The translations under genes were made by a program, and so were the position numbers. From Paracoccaceae bacterium (lineage in GTDB: Bacteria; Pseudomonadota; Alphaproteobacteria; Rhodobacterales; Rhodobacteraceae), in NCBI GenBank assembly GCA_028874915.1, contig JAPPHA010000009.1, forward strand, positions 16,974 through 80,973: DNA of 64,000 nt. Direction: 5' to 3'. A model generated the notes under the pieces. It was not told the origin of the DNA. It saw only the letters and a program-made list of their open reading frames with translations, and searched no databases. This document shows, piece by piece, positions 9,148 to 18,896 of the stretch (position 1 is the stretch's first letter; each line of letters opens with the position of its first letter).

Positions 9148-12090
9148 TCACGCGATCTGCCTCTTTACCAGTTCCCTGAAGACCCCGTCGACTTCCATGA
9201 GTTCATCGAAGGATCCACTTTGCACAACTTTTCCAGCCTGTAACACGTAGATTCGGTCTGCCCTTTCCAGAGTGGAAAGCCGGTGGGCGATTACGATCCG
9301 TGTGGACGTCAGGTCAGTCAGGTTCCGCATGACCTTGGCCTGGCTTTCATTGTCGAGCCAGTTGGTGGCCTCGTCAAGCAGCAAGACTCGCGGGTTGCCG
9401 ATCACTGAACGTGCGATTGAGATCCGTTGACTTTCACCTCCCGACAGAACGGCACCGCTGGTGCCAACCATAGTCATCATGCCCATGGGCATACCTTTGA
9501 TTTCATCCGCAACTGCGGCGACTTGGGCGGCTTTCCAGACTTCCGCATTTGCAACATCGTCGTGGTGACTGACCAAGTTGTCCCAAAGATCGTGAGGATG
9601 GAGTCCAACGGACTGTGGAACCGCACCAATGTTCCGGCGAACCTGTTTCAGGTTCAGGTGCCTCAGGTCGCGTCCATCGTAATACACCGAGCCGGCTGTC
9701 GGCCGATCGATTCCAAGCGCAAGCCGGAACAGGGTGCTCTTTCCGGCACCGGAATGACCGGCAATCGCAATGAATTCACCTGGGCGGGCACGAATCGTGA
9801 CGTCGTCAAGGATGAGCGGACCGTCAGGTTCATAGCGGAAGGAAATGCGATCGAACAGAATGTTGCCACCCAGGTATTCGACTGGCGTTCCTTCGACGTC
9901 GGATTCAGAAACAGACGCAAGAAAAGGGCGCATCTGATCAAATGCCGGCAATATGGCGGCGATGGTACCGAAGGATTCGCCGAGCCTGGCGATGGCAGAC
10001 TGGTAAATGACAAATACAGTGTAAATGACGAGAAAGTCGCCAACCGAAACACTTCGGCCGTTCGTTGTTGCCACCGCGTAGAGCAAGACCCCACCGCCGA
10101 TAAGGGGAAGCGCGGCACCGAACGCCCGCGAATGTTCCTGAAGCGCACCCAGTTCGAGTTCCGCGCATTTCTGATTGCGGAATTCCTGCGCCCAGATGGC
10201 AAAGGCCGACCCTTCCGCGTTCTCCACCCGCAGCTTTGCGATGCCTCCCACGATCTGGAACAATCGACTGGTCACGCGGCGGGTCGCGCCGATCATCCGC
10301 CCGTATGGCGAGACCTGACGCAATCCGAGGCCAATGGTGACCAGAAGCGACGCCAGGCTGATGACGGCAGCAATGACCCCGAGTGTGGCGTCGTAGAAGA
10401 CGATGACGCCAAAGATCGGAAGCAGAAAAAAAACTGAAAGCAGACTATCAGCGACGGCAACCTGCAAGCCGTCGCGAAGATTCTGGAAAGTCATTCCCGA
10501 CATGGCGAGGTCGCCGGCGGGATGGCGGCGCAAAATGCTCTGTGGCAACCGCATGAGGCGATCCCAAACGGCAGCTTCGACCCGTGATGCCGAGCGTCCC
10601 TCGAGCCGCATCATCGCCTTGCTTTGACCCATATGCAGCAGCGTTCCGAGCAGGCCAAAACCGACAACGGTTGCAGCCATGACATAGAGTGTTCCGGCAT
10701 TTGCGCCTGCCGTGACTTGGTTCGCGACAAATCCAAGTGCGAGTGCCGGCAGCAGATTGAGCAAACCGCCCGAAAGCCCGGCTATTACCAGGCGAACCAG
10801 ATCCGTGGTCGACCCGTGCCAGGCCATTGCCAACAGGTCCGCCGTGCTCACGTTCCCCGACGGCAGGGGCCGATAGAACATCCACGCACCCTCTTTTAGC
10901 GTGCGGGCGCGATCCTCCGTTACCGGGATGCTGCGCTTGCTGATCGGATCGACTTCCCGGTAACGCCCGAGCAATCCAGGCAACAGCGCGACAGGCTGGC
11001 CGTCATCAGCACGGAACGCCAGAAGCGCGTTGCTGTCGCCACGCCACCAGTTGTCCTCGACTCTCAGTCGAACGCGTCGCGCGCGCACCCCTGACGCATC
11101 GAGAACGTCGACGAGTCGGAGCGGAGACTCAGATAACCCGGATCGCGCGGGAATCGTGAAATCAATTCCCTCATGTCCGCCAACAGTCTCAAGAGCGTCA
11201 GCCAGTGTCGTGTCCTCGATCCTGGCATCCCGGGAAATCGGCTGATCGTACATGTTGAAAAGCCGCTGCCGCGCCGTTCTTTCGGCCATACGGCGGCTTT
11301 TTGTCCGCGCACGTTCGAGATTCGTGTCGTCCACCACGGCAAGGCGGCGGTTCAGACGTTCCAGGGTGAAGGCAACCGCGTGAAATGAGGCCAGCGCCGA
11401 CAGAAGTATGCCTCGTCTTGCCAGTGCCTCCGTGGATTGGCCGGAGACAGTCGTCTCATCGAACACCTTTAGCCAACTCGTCCGCGTCAGTGGAATCATG
11501 GCCTCGTGCATGCCAGCGGCCTCGGCGGCATCCGATTGGTCAACAATGTCCATGTACAGGCTTTCGCCTCGGGGCGACTCGGATATCCAGACCACGCCAC
11601 GCCGAACGGACAATGTGGAAGGGCCCACGGTTTGTGTCAGTCCGGGTTCCGCCAACGCCGTCGGACGCGGAATACGGCTTGCAAATCGGGACAGCGTGTC
11701 GGTTATGGCTGTCAGCCAAGTGTCGATCTGTTCCGCGAGTTCAACTGGATGAATCTCCGACAGCGAGGAAGCCGGCAGACGTTTCAGAAGCGTTCCCGGC
11801 ATTCCTTTGGCTATCAGTCCAAGTGTCGTACTTTCGTCACTGTCATGTGCGTCCGGCACGACTCCTGGCAGCAACCAGCCGGACTCGCGGCGCATCAGGA
11901 ACTGAGGCGTTACCAACTGGACTTCGTCCCGGGATTCGACCAGGAACAGATTGACGGCGCCCTGATCGATGAACCAGACACTTTCCGGATCGTCGAGTTT
12001 GACCGGCAGGTTGCCGGCGCAGGGCACGGAAGTGCCGGAGTTCGCGGCAAGGTCGGCTAAGGTCGTGTATTTCCGTTTGCCGTCTTGCAT
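9148..12090 (-). CDS. NHLM-type ABC transporter, permease/ATP-binding (ABC2)
   Basis: A 980-residue ABC exporter half-molecule of the NHLM microcin class (second ABC protein). About 400 N-terminal residues form a long cytosolic region without membrane helices. Six membrane helices follow (TTDLVRLVIAGLSGGLLNLLPALALGF onward), then a nucleotide-binding domain with Walker A GHSGAGKST, signature LSGGESQRISIARS and Walker B VLLLDEATNWLD. It has no C39 peptidase domain. Its ATG overlaps the TGA of the upstream peptidase-ABC gene by one base, so the two are translationally coupled and probably form a heterodimer that exports the trimmed peptide. The length fits the family, which often carries this large N-terminal extension. 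Confidence 0.92.
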   Translation of the reverse strand: MQDGKRKYTTLADLAANSGTSVPCAGNLPVKLDDPESVWFIDQGAVNLFLVESRDEVQLVTPQFLMRRESGWLLPGVVPDAHDSDESTTLGLIAKGMPGTLLKRLPASSLSEIHPVELAEQIDTWLTAITDTLSRFASRIPRPTALAEPGLTQTVGPSTLSVRRGVVWISESPRGESLYMDIVDQSDAAEAAGMHEAMIPLTRTSWLKVFDETTVSGQSTEALARRGILLSALASFHAVAFTLERLNRRLAVVDDTNLERARTKSRRMAERTARQRLFNMYDQPISRDARIEDTTLADALETVGGHEGIDFTIPARSGLSESPLRLVDVLDASGVRARRVRLRVEDNWWRGDSNALLAFRADDGQPVALLPGLLGRYREVDPISKRSIPVTEDRARTLKEGAWMFYRPLPSGNVSTADLLAMAWHGSTTDLVRLVIAGLSGGLLNLLPALALGFVANQVTAGANAGTLYVMAATVVGFGLLGTLLHMGQSKAMMRLEGRSASRVEAAVWDRLMRLPQSILRRHPAGDLAMSGMTFQNLRDGLQVAVADSLLSVFFLLPIFGVIVFYDATLGVIAAVISLASLLVTIGLGLRQVSPYGRMIGATRRVTSRLFQIVGGIAKLRVENAEGSAFAIWAQEFRNQKCAELELGALQEHSRAFGAALPLIGGGVLLYAVATTNGRSVSVGDFLVIYTVFVIYQSAIARLGESFGTIAAILPAFDQMRPFLASVSESDVEGTPVEYLGGNILFDRISFRYEPDGPLILDDVTIRARPGEFIAIAGHSGAGKSTLFRLALGIDRPTAGSVYYDGRDLRHLNLKQVRRNIGAVPQSVGLHPHDLWDNLVSHHDDVANAEVWKAAQVAAVADEIKGMPMGMMTMVGTSGAVLSGGESQRISIARSVIGNPRVLLLDEATNWLDNESQAKVMRNLTDLTSTRIVIAHRLSTLERADRIYVLQAGKVVQSGSFDELMEVDGVFRELVKRQIA

Positions 12091-14264
12091 CAGCCAGACT
12101 TGACCAGCTTGAAATACGTTCCATCCAGGTCGGCAATCAATTCGTCGTGCGTCCCGCGTTGGACTTCGACACCCTTGTTGAGCACGACAATTTCGTCGCT
12201 ATCCCTCACGGTGCTCAGCCGGTGGGCCACAATCAGGCAAGTGATTCCGCGACGCCGCAAGGCCTCGTCGACATATTCTTCGGTCTCGGCATCAAGGGCA
12301 CTGGTTGCCTCGTCCAGGATGAGCACCGTCGGATTGCCAACCAGCGCCCGGGATATTTCCAGCCGCTGGCGCTGACCGCCGCTGAAATTCACCCCGCCCT
12401 CTTCAACAAATGTCGAATATCCGTCAGGTCTCAGCAGGATCTCGTCATGGATCCCGGCGTCGCGCGTCGCGGCAAAGATGACCTCATCCGGAACAGCCGG
12501 GTTCCACAAAGTGATGTTGTCGCGCAGAGACGCAGAAAAAAGCACAACCTCCTGGTCGACCATGGAAATTGACTGCCGCAGCACATCTTCTGGAATCTCG
12601 TCCCGCCGATGACCGTCAAACAGGACTTCTCCCGACCATGGCTGATAGACACCCGAAACCAGACGCGCCAGCGTCGACTTTCCGGAACCGCTTGGACCAA
12701 CGATGGCGACTCGTTGCCCGGGTTTTACCATGAGGTTGAAATCCTTGATCAGAGGAGGGCGGCTCTTGTTAAACCCGAATGTAACGTTTCGCAGTTCGAG
12801 TTGCCCCGCCAGTTGGAGGCGGCCTTTGAATGTGGGGATCGACTCCGAATCCGCGATTCTGCGAGTAAAAACCGGATCTTCTGCGGTCTCGGAAATATCC
12901 TCGAGTCTTTGCAAATCGGTTTCGAGTGTCTGTCGTTGGTCGGCAAATTCCAGGAAGCGTCCGACAGGAGCCAGAAACATTTCTGCCAGGATATAGAAGC
13001 CGACCAGCGCGCCGAGGGTCAGGTCTCCGGCCATGACCAGACTTCCCCCGAATCCCAGGACCGCCGCACAGCGAAAGGTAGCGACAACGGTTGGCAGCGC
13101 GGCATTGACGGAAACCAATTCGGAATAAAACTGGCGCGCCTCCAGTTCGCGCGCCTGCTGGCCACTCCAGCGTGAAAAAAACCGGTCATCCGACCCTGTC
13201 ATGCGGAGATTGTCCGCATGACTCAACATCTGCAAACCAAAACCAATCAGCAGTCCCTGCTCTCGACGCATGGCGTGGCTTCTGACAGCCCGACCCAAAT
13301 TGAGACTGTGGGCTGCCAAACCGTGAAGAACGGCCAACAACAGCACGATCAGCGTGAGCCGGACATCATAAGCAAACATGGCGACGAGCAACACCACGCA
13401 TGTCGCCATATCGACAACAAGCACAAGAAACTTTTCCGACAGGTTTTTCGAGATCCTATCGATCGAGGAGACGCGATCCGTTAGATCGCCAACCAGTCTG
13501 TGTTCAAAAAACTCGATCGGCAACCTCAGCAACCGCAATACGCCCCGGCTGTAACCGATCACCGAAATCCGGACTGCGAGCCGTTTGAGGAATCGATGCT
13601 TGAGCAACGACAGAGTGTAAACCAGGACACCGCCGCCAAGCAGGGCAGCAACCACGCCGCCCCAGGGCCCGCGATTTGCCAGAACGTCGTCCACGAAAAC
13701 ACCAAGGGCGACCGGAACAATGAGCATCAGTATGGTCGTCAGGAACGCGCAAGCCGTGACTCCGGCAAGCACGGTCCATGAACCGGCAAGCAAGGCTCCC
13801 AATTGCCGGAACAGGCCCGGCGGCTGACCACCAGGCCTGAAGTCGGCACCTCGCTTGAATCGCAACGCGATCCCGCTGTAACTCTTTTCGAATTCTTCCG
13901 CCGAAAGCCGGCGTCGCCCCGTCGACGGGTCGTTGAGATAGAAACAGCCGCCTTCGTATCCTTCAAGTACGACGAAATGGCTGAATTGCCAGAATATGAT
14001 CAGCGGCAATTCAAGCATCTTCAACTGTTCCACGCGGAGACTGAGTCCGCGGCATTCGACACCAAAGTGCCTGGCAGCGCGCACGATGCTCGCAGCACTG
14101 CTCCCGTCACGGCTTACTTCGCACTTTTCACGCAATTCACTCAGCGGCACCCGGCGCCCGAAGTAGGCCAGTACACTCCCAAGGCACGCAGCACCACATT
14201 CCGACGCGTGCATTTGCAACACAATCGGTGTGGTTACCCTTTGTCTCAAATCGTCCGACGCCAC
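12090..14264 (-). CDS. NHLM-type C39 peptidase/permease/ATPase (ABC1)
   Basis: A 724-residue peptidase-containing ABC transporter that removes the leader and exports the core. The N-terminal C39 cysteine protease carries the oxyanion Gln17 and catalytic Cys23 (LQMHASECGAACL), the His in FSHFVVL and the Asp in LNDPSTG. Six membrane helices follow (~160-440), then an ATPase domain with GPSGSGKST, FSGGQRQRLEISRA and LILDEATSALD. The expected substrate is the NHLP precursor at 4556, whose leader ends in SAG rather than a strict GG. The gene lies 37 bases downstream of the HlyD-like gene and overlaps the second ABC gene by one base, so the three make one export operon. Confidence 0.94.
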   Translation of the reverse strand: MASDDLRQRVTTPIVLQMHASECGAACLGSVLAYFGRRVPLSELREKCEVSRDGSSAASIVRAARHFGVECRGLSLRVEQLKMLELPLIIFWQFSHFVVLEGYEGGCFYLNDPSTGRRRLSAEEFEKSYSGIALRFKRGADFRPGGQPPGLFRQLGALLAGSWTVLAGVTACAFLTTILMLIVPVALGVFVDDVLANRGPWGGVVAALLGGGVLVYTLSLLKHRFLKRLAVRISVIGYSRGVLRLLRLPIEFFEHRLVGDLTDRVSSIDRISKNLSEKFLVLVVDMATCVVLLVAMFAYDVRLTLIVLLLAVLHGLAAHSLNLGRAVRSHAMRREQGLLIGFGLQMLSHADNLRMTGSDDRFFSRWSGQQARELEARQFYSELVSVNAALPTVVATFRCAAVLGFGGSLVMAGDLTLGALVGFYILAEMFLAPVGRFLEFADQRQTLETDLQRLEDISETAEDPVFTRRIADSESIPTFKGRLQLAGQLELRNVTFGFNKSRPPLIKDFNLMVKPGQRVAIVGPSGSGKSTLARLVSGVYQPWSGEVLFDGHRRDEIPEDVLRQSISMVDQEVVLFSASLRDNITLWNPAVPDEVIFAATRDAGIHDEILLRPDGYSTFVEEGGVNFSGGQRQRLEISRALVGNPTVLILDEATSALDAETEEYVDEALRRRGITCLIVAHRLSTVRDSDEIVVLNKGVEVQRGTHDELIADLDGTYFKLVKSG

Positions 14265-14301
14265 CTGGTTTCCAGTCCCATTGGATGCTTGTGGCAGAAA
14301 C

Positions 14302-14859
14302 TTATGGTTGCCTTACTCGAAAAAGATCCACGGGTGACTGCCCGCCAACAAGGATGATGATCCGGCATTCCCGACTCGTAACGGAAGTCAAATCAATGCC
14401 TTCCTTGAGCACGATGTCGACGCGGCGCACTGTAACCGGAAGGATGAAACCCAAGGCCGCCGGTGTTAGCACATCAGCCGACGGCACAGCAGAAACTGCC
14501 GTGATCTCACCTTCAAATGCTTTGACTCGTCCATTTTCCGTAAACAGTTCGACCGTTGCTGGCATTCCGGCACGGACCGATGAAGCGGCTTCGTTTTCGA
14601 CCCACACAAGCACTTGCACCGACCGGTCGCCCTCAATCACGGCTCCGGCAGGTTCGACCAGTATTCCGTCAATCACGAGGCTACGGGATACGTTGCCAAG
14701 GACCAACCACACCGCGAGGATGACCATCAACACAGCAATGACCGACACAAGCAACCGCTCCCGCGGTGTCGAAATCATCAGCAGCCGGTCGAGTTGCTCC
14801 CGTTCTTCCTTGGCTTCGGAAACTGTGTTGTGAAAAGAATCAAACAGGTTGTTGAACAC
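14302..14859 (-). CDS. NHLM-type HlyD-like adaptor, short form
   Basis: Periplasmic adaptor subunit of the NHLM exporter. The N-terminus (EQLDRLLMISTPRERLLVSVIAV) matches the family signature, followed by one membrane helix (VIAVLMVILAVWLVLG) and a beta-barrel-like periplasmic part. It has only 185-192 residues: the lipoyl hairpin and coiled-coil stretch of ordinary HlyD proteins is missing, so it may dock on the ABC pair without reaching an outer-membrane channel. A TTG at 14880 lies inside the GAGGAGG ribosome site, so I prefer the GTG at 14859, although the 12-base spacing is long. It is the first gene of the exporter operon. Confidence 0.82.
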   Translation of the reverse strand: MFNNLFDSFHNTVSEAKEEREQLDRLLMISTPRERLLVSVIAVLMVILAVWLVLGNVSRSLVIDGILVEPAGAVIEGDRSVQVLVWVENEAASSVRAGMPATVELFTENGRVKAFEGEITAVSAVPSADVLTPAALGFILPVTVRRVDIVLKEGIDLTSVTSRECRIIILVGGQSPVDLFRVRQP

Positions 14860-14880
14860 GATCGTGAGGATCCTCCTCAA

Positions 14881-15764
14881 CGGAATCAGACAAGGCCAAA
14901 GTAAGCTTCATGAGGCTTGCATTTATTCTGCGGGGTTGTATGCGGCGCGGTCGGGAAAAGGTCAAGTCTTCGGCGTCGACGTCAACGACGATTCTGCTCA
15001 TCAGGCTCCCGGCGCGTGACCAATCGAGTACGTCTCAACACCAGAATTGCCTGCCTTCTTCATAGCAGTTTCTTACTTCGACAGTTCTTTCGTTGTTTCC
15101 GGAATTGGACAGACCGTTAGTTGCGTGAGGAGGCAGGTCTCGGGCGGGCCCGGCCGAGGTCCGGCGGTGAGATGCCGGTCCGGCAGGCCTGGCCCGCGCA
15201 CATGACAGCGGACCCGTTGGCCGCATCCTTCCCGAGGTCGCCAACACAGATCCAGGGAATTGACCTGACCGGAGATCCAGAGCATGTCGGCCTCTTCCCC
15301 GACTCCGGCATCCATCTCCACTGCCCCCGTCTCCATAGTCACGCGGCACATCGCCTCGACACAGCGGACCGCCGCTTCACGCGTCGACAATACCGAGACA
15401 GTGCCGGGAAAGGCCTCGAATTCGTGGATAATCTGGCCCTGCCGGGACCCGGCGCAACACCATTTCGCAACCGACTGCGACATGATCGGTCGCAAATCAA
15501 GCGCGCGCGACCGGTGATTTGGCGGTGCCAGCCTCAACTGAGACCGGACCGGGCCGATCCGAATTCGGATGCGTCCGCTCTTTCGACCGCCATTACCTGT
15601 CCCCAATTCCCGGAGATGCAATTCCGGTTCAGCCACCCCGTTTTCCACCGGCGCAAGGCCGACACGCCGTGCGTGAAGCGCGCCCCATCCAGGACGAGGG
15701 CAATCAACGCCGAAGAGACTGTACATCGACCCCGGTCGAACAGTTCCAGGGCCGTCGCCAGCAA
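14881..15764. other. 884-base gap with degenerate sequence
   Basis: Between the adaptor gene and the halogenase. A minus-strand frame of about 248 codons (15073-15819) is open but overlaps the halogenase 3' end, is rich in Gly, Arg and Pro, and matches no family I know; competing frames on the other strand are as long. I read this as decayed or inserted DNA. I looked for a second precursor with an NHLP leader here and found none. The promoter of the exporter operon should lie near 14860-14950. Confidence 0.35.
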
Positions 15765-17039
15765 CTAGCAGCCGAGGCCCTGAGACATCTGGGCGTAGCT
15801 GGTGAGCGGAACTGCGCACATCCGACTCCAGTCCGCTTTACCGACAACCGGTTGGTTCAACAATTCGATCATATCTTCAAATCTCTTGAGTGCGTCGCAA
15901 CCGACCGCCTCCGGATCCGTAGCCATCCGGTACTTTGGCCAAGCGTCGTCCCGAGCGTAACGCCAGAATTCGGTGTCATAATTGGAGCCCCGGCAATAGT
16001 GCCAACCGACGAACAGCCCGTAGCATAGCATGTTCCTGACGAGAAACCGATTGACGATCGGCGCATCGCGGTCACTGTTTTCTACCGAACGGTTACTGCG
16101 AATGTGGAGAACCATACCAATTTGAAACTGGGCGGACACGATTGCCGTGGCTTCGAGAGGTTCCATGAAAGCCCCTGCGTTGCCGACACGGGCCACGGCC
16201 CCGTCATACATCTGACGATGAACAAAATTTGGAAACGAAATGACCGCGCGTTGCTCAAAACTGGATACGCCTTCGGCTTCAAGGAACGCATCAAAGTCCG
16301 ATTCAACCTCGGAAAGATCGGATATGTCGCGGTTGAAGACATATCCGTAGGACGTATGCACTGTAAGTGGAATGACAAATATCCAACCATGCGGCCTCGC
16401 GACAGCGCGGGTATAGGTATGGTGCAGTACCGGTCCCTTCCGACCGTTCGTGATGAAAGCCGGACAGCGGCGGATGACGGCCGTATTGGTGGGAATGAAC
16501 GGAATGACGACATGCTGGTCCTGACACAGTTCTTTCGGAAACCCGCGTGCATCGAAGACCAGGTCGTACCGTTCCGGAGGACGGCCCTCGAACTCAACCT
16601 GCGCGCCGCCCTCAACTTTGGTGATGTTGAGTACGTTCGCGTCGACATGGTGTGCACGCGTGCTTTCTTGCAGCAGTTCCGCCAGGTAATCGGCAGACAG
16701 GTGATAACCGTATGAAACCTGTTGCGGCATGAAGTAGTGGGTGAAATTCTGATTTCGCCGGCCCCACCCTTCAAATGCCACGCCGTACTTTCGCGTTCCT
16801 TTCAGGCGTCTCTGGATGGTTTCATCGGGCAGGTCCGTCAATCGTCGCAATTCCTGGACCAGACTCGGCCAGCTGCCTTCGCCCACGCCAATGACCGGGA
16901 CGCGGGAGTCGTAGATATGGTGAAGTTCGTGGTCGATGTCGGGGTGAAGCCGCGTTACGCTTGCGGCTGCCAACGACCCCGCCGTTCCTCTTCCGACAAC
17001 CGCGATTTTCCGAAACGATGCCTTGCCCGGTTGAATCAT
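15765..17039 (-). CDS. Flavin-dependent tryptophan-halogenase homologue
   Basis: A 424-residue FADH2-dependent halogenase-like enzyme. FAD is bound by GRGTAG (16-21) and the GVGEGSWPS loop (51-59). Lys84 in RKYGVAFEGW aligns with the catalytic Lys that carries hypohalous acid in PrnA-type enzymes, and Glu296 in AFMEPLEATAI aligns with the glutamate of the ESTG motif, whose Ser is Ala here. The WxWxIP signature reads WIFVIP (219-224), so its second Trp is Phe. It is about 100 residues shorter than free-Trp halogenases. I chose the ATG at 17039 because similarity starts just after it; the open frame runs to 17129. A separate flavin reductase must supply FADH2. In this locus the natural substrate may be the Trp of the LCCCW core; that is inference. 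Confidence 0.87.
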   Translation of the reverse strand: MIQPGKASFRKIAVVGRGTAGSLAAASVTRLHPDIDHELHHIYDSRVPVIGVGEGSWPSLVQELRRLTDLPDETIQRRLKGTRKYGVAFEGWGRRNQNFTHYFMPQQVSYGYHLSADYLAELLQESTRAHHVDANVLNITKVEGGAQVEFEGRPPERYDLVFDARGFPKELCQDQHVVIPFIPTNTAVIRRCPAFITNGRKGPVLHHTYTRAVARPHGWIFVIPLTVHTSYGYVFNRDISDLSEVESDFDAFLEAEGVSSFEQRAVISFPNFVHRQMYDGAVARVGNAGAFMEPLEATAIVSAQFQIGMVLHIRSNRSVENSDRDAPIVNRFLVRNMLCYGLFVGWHYCRGSNYDTEFWRYARDDAWPKYRMATDPEAVGCDALKRFEDMIELLNQPVVGKADWSRMCAVPLTSYAQMSQGLGC

Positions 17040-17453
17040 CGACCTATTCTTTTGCAGTTTGAACCCGCGCTGTTTTCCTGACGAATGTCGGAGACCTTGA
17101 GGAGATTGCCAATAGTCCCGGTTTCGCATCTATCCTTGGCAAGCCGGTCTGTGTTCTCAATTCGATGCGATGCCCAACGGCTCGGAAGGATGGAATATGA
17201 CCTCATGGGCGAATGCGCGTTTATCATGTCACGTCTCGGCCGCTGGATTGACTGTCAGGACTTCGATTCTCGATCGGTCCGATATGAATACAATTCCATG
17301 ACAAGCGGGTTGCCTCCCGGACGACCGTGCGACAAACGGGTGTTGAAGTCGGATGGCGGAGGGACTCCCAGTCCCCGGGTACAAAAGAATCAAACATCTC
17401 GAACCTTCTTGAGCTTGTGAGCACGTCGGCCGCCATTCCGGTTCCAAACGGCG
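17040..17453. other. Spacer between LolA-like and halogenase genes
   Basis: 414 bases with no supported gene. Long enough for a separate halogenase promoter; nothing convincing was seen. Confidence 0.3.
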
Positions 17454-18374
17454 TCAGCGAGAGCGCCGAAGGGCCGTTCGGGTGAATTCCCGGTCATCAA
17501 GGTTGTTGCCGAACGAAAAGTCCGACCATTGCAGGGTCGTGCTTGCGCCTGTCAAGTGATTCACCATCGTCTGTTCTGCTGCCCGCCAGAACCGATTCAG
17601 GAATAGTTGATAATCGACAAGGGAAAGCGACTTCAGGTGCGAGCCCTTTCTGTCGTAAAGTTCCATTTTCCAGGTTCGGAACTCGGCTGTATCCTGCCAA
17701 ACAACCTTGCGGCTGTATCCGGAACCTTCATCCAGGGGAATTTGCTCGGTTACCGTACACGTGAGTTTGCCGCAGGGCTCCTCACGAAGGAATCTGTACG
17801 TATATTCCTCAAACTCCGGTGGACTCATGTCTTCGTAGGTAAACTCGCTGCCCATGAATGATCCGGACCGTCTCGATGCATTGATGCGCTTCACCCTTTT
17901 CAGCGCAGGCAAATACAGCCACTGGTCGTCTTCGGAATTGACGTGCGCGTGCGTCAAGAGGGCGGTTCCCTGGACGTCTCTTGGCTGATCGAACAGAAAC
18001 AGACTCTTGTCACCATCATCCGGCACTTCCAGCACCTTGAATCGCATCTTCCTGACGCTTTCCCGACCCTTTCGGTCGCGCAGCACCATCGACATACGTG
18101 CCGTAAAGTCCCCAAACCCGTCGTTGCGAGCGCTCGCTTCGCGGGCAATTCTGTAGCCCTTGTCTTCCGGCGACTCGTCCTGTGCCACGGCATGTGCGTT
18201 TGGCAGGCCGACATAGGTAAACGCGAGAACCAGGGCACAGACCCGGACTCGACATGCCACACGATATGCCACACCGATGGGACGCCGGAGACCCTTTACC
18301 CAGCCTCCGCAAGAATACCGTACTTCGGACGCGTTGTGATCCATAATCATCCTCAATGGTTCCATGTTGGACAT
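17454..18374 (-). CDS. LolA-like outer-membrane lipoprotein-sorting protein
   Basis: A 306-residue periplasmic protein with the LolA/LppX-type fold. The signal peptide has an unusually long, Arg-rich n-region; the hydrophobic core is VCALVLAFTYVGL and cleavage is likely after AHA (~62). Family hallmarks follow: DKSLFLFDQPRDVQGTALLTHAH, DDQWLYLPALKRVKRI, SGSFMGSEFTYEDM, SGYSRKVVWQD and the C-terminal TTLQWSDFSFGNNLDDREFT. ATG at 18374 is supported by TAAGGA seven bases upstream. This family usually travels with an MMPL/RND exporter, present here at 6377; the same pair occurs in aryl-polyene clusters, where it is thought to move lipids or pigments to the outer membrane. Nearness to a halogenase suggests a role in placing a modified product in the envelope. 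Confidence 0.88.
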   Translation of the reverse strand: MSNMEPLRMIMDHNASEVRYSCGGWVKGLRRPIGVAYRVACRVRVCALVLAFTYVGLPNAHAVAQDESPEDKGYRIAREASARNDGFGDFTARMSMVLRDRKGRESVRKMRFKVLEVPDDGDKSLFLFDQPRDVQGTALLTHAHVNSEDDQWLYLPALKRVKRINASRRSGSFMGSEFTYEDMSPPEFEEYTYRFLREEPCGKLTCTVTEQIPLDEGSGYSRKVVWQDTAEFRTWKMELYDRKGSHLKSLSLVDYQLFLNRFWRAAEQTMVNHLTGASTTLQWSDFSFGNNLDDREFTRTALRRSR

Positions 18375-18896
18375 TGACTGTCCTTACCTCAATCCCCCGA
18401 TAAAGTTGAACCCCCGGTTGCGCTCGCTGAAACAATTCTCGAGACACCGTGCACGGGCGATTGTAGACCATCAGGAATCGCCAACTCAGGGCAGCGCCCT
18501 TGGACTCGAACCGCCGAACACGCCGACCTTTGACACGGCTCCCAAGCGCAGGTGAATTCGTTACGTCCCATCGGCTATTGCGAGGACTGTCGGGATCTGA
18601 CCGTACCATGACCTGTAAACGGACCCGGAATCCAAGAGCGGCACCCTCTGTAAACGGGCTTGTAAGGTAAGGAAGTTCGGGACGACCGCCGGGCGTTCGG
18701 TCTCTTCGGAAGTGGCGGCGAGGCGTTCTTCACCGAAATCCCCTGATATCTTCGGAATCGGCCATTGTGGCAACGGAACGTCACTGCCCCGCCCCGGTCC
18801 GGCCGCGATCCGGCTGTGTTGTCGGCTTCCGGTTGTTGTTCAGTGTCGCGTTGACGCATTCCGCGCACATCCCGCCTGGCCCCGAATGAACGGAAG
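18375..18896. other. Spacer upstream of the LolA-like gene
   Basis: 522 bases without a supported gene; short frames overlap on both strands. It should contain the promoter of the LolA-like gene. Confidence 0.3.

Noticed and set aside
15073..15819. Long minus-strand open frame (248 codons) between adaptor and halogenase genes
   Set aside because: It overlaps the halogenase 3' end in another frame, has low-complexity GC-driven composition, equals opposite-strand frames in length and matches no family.
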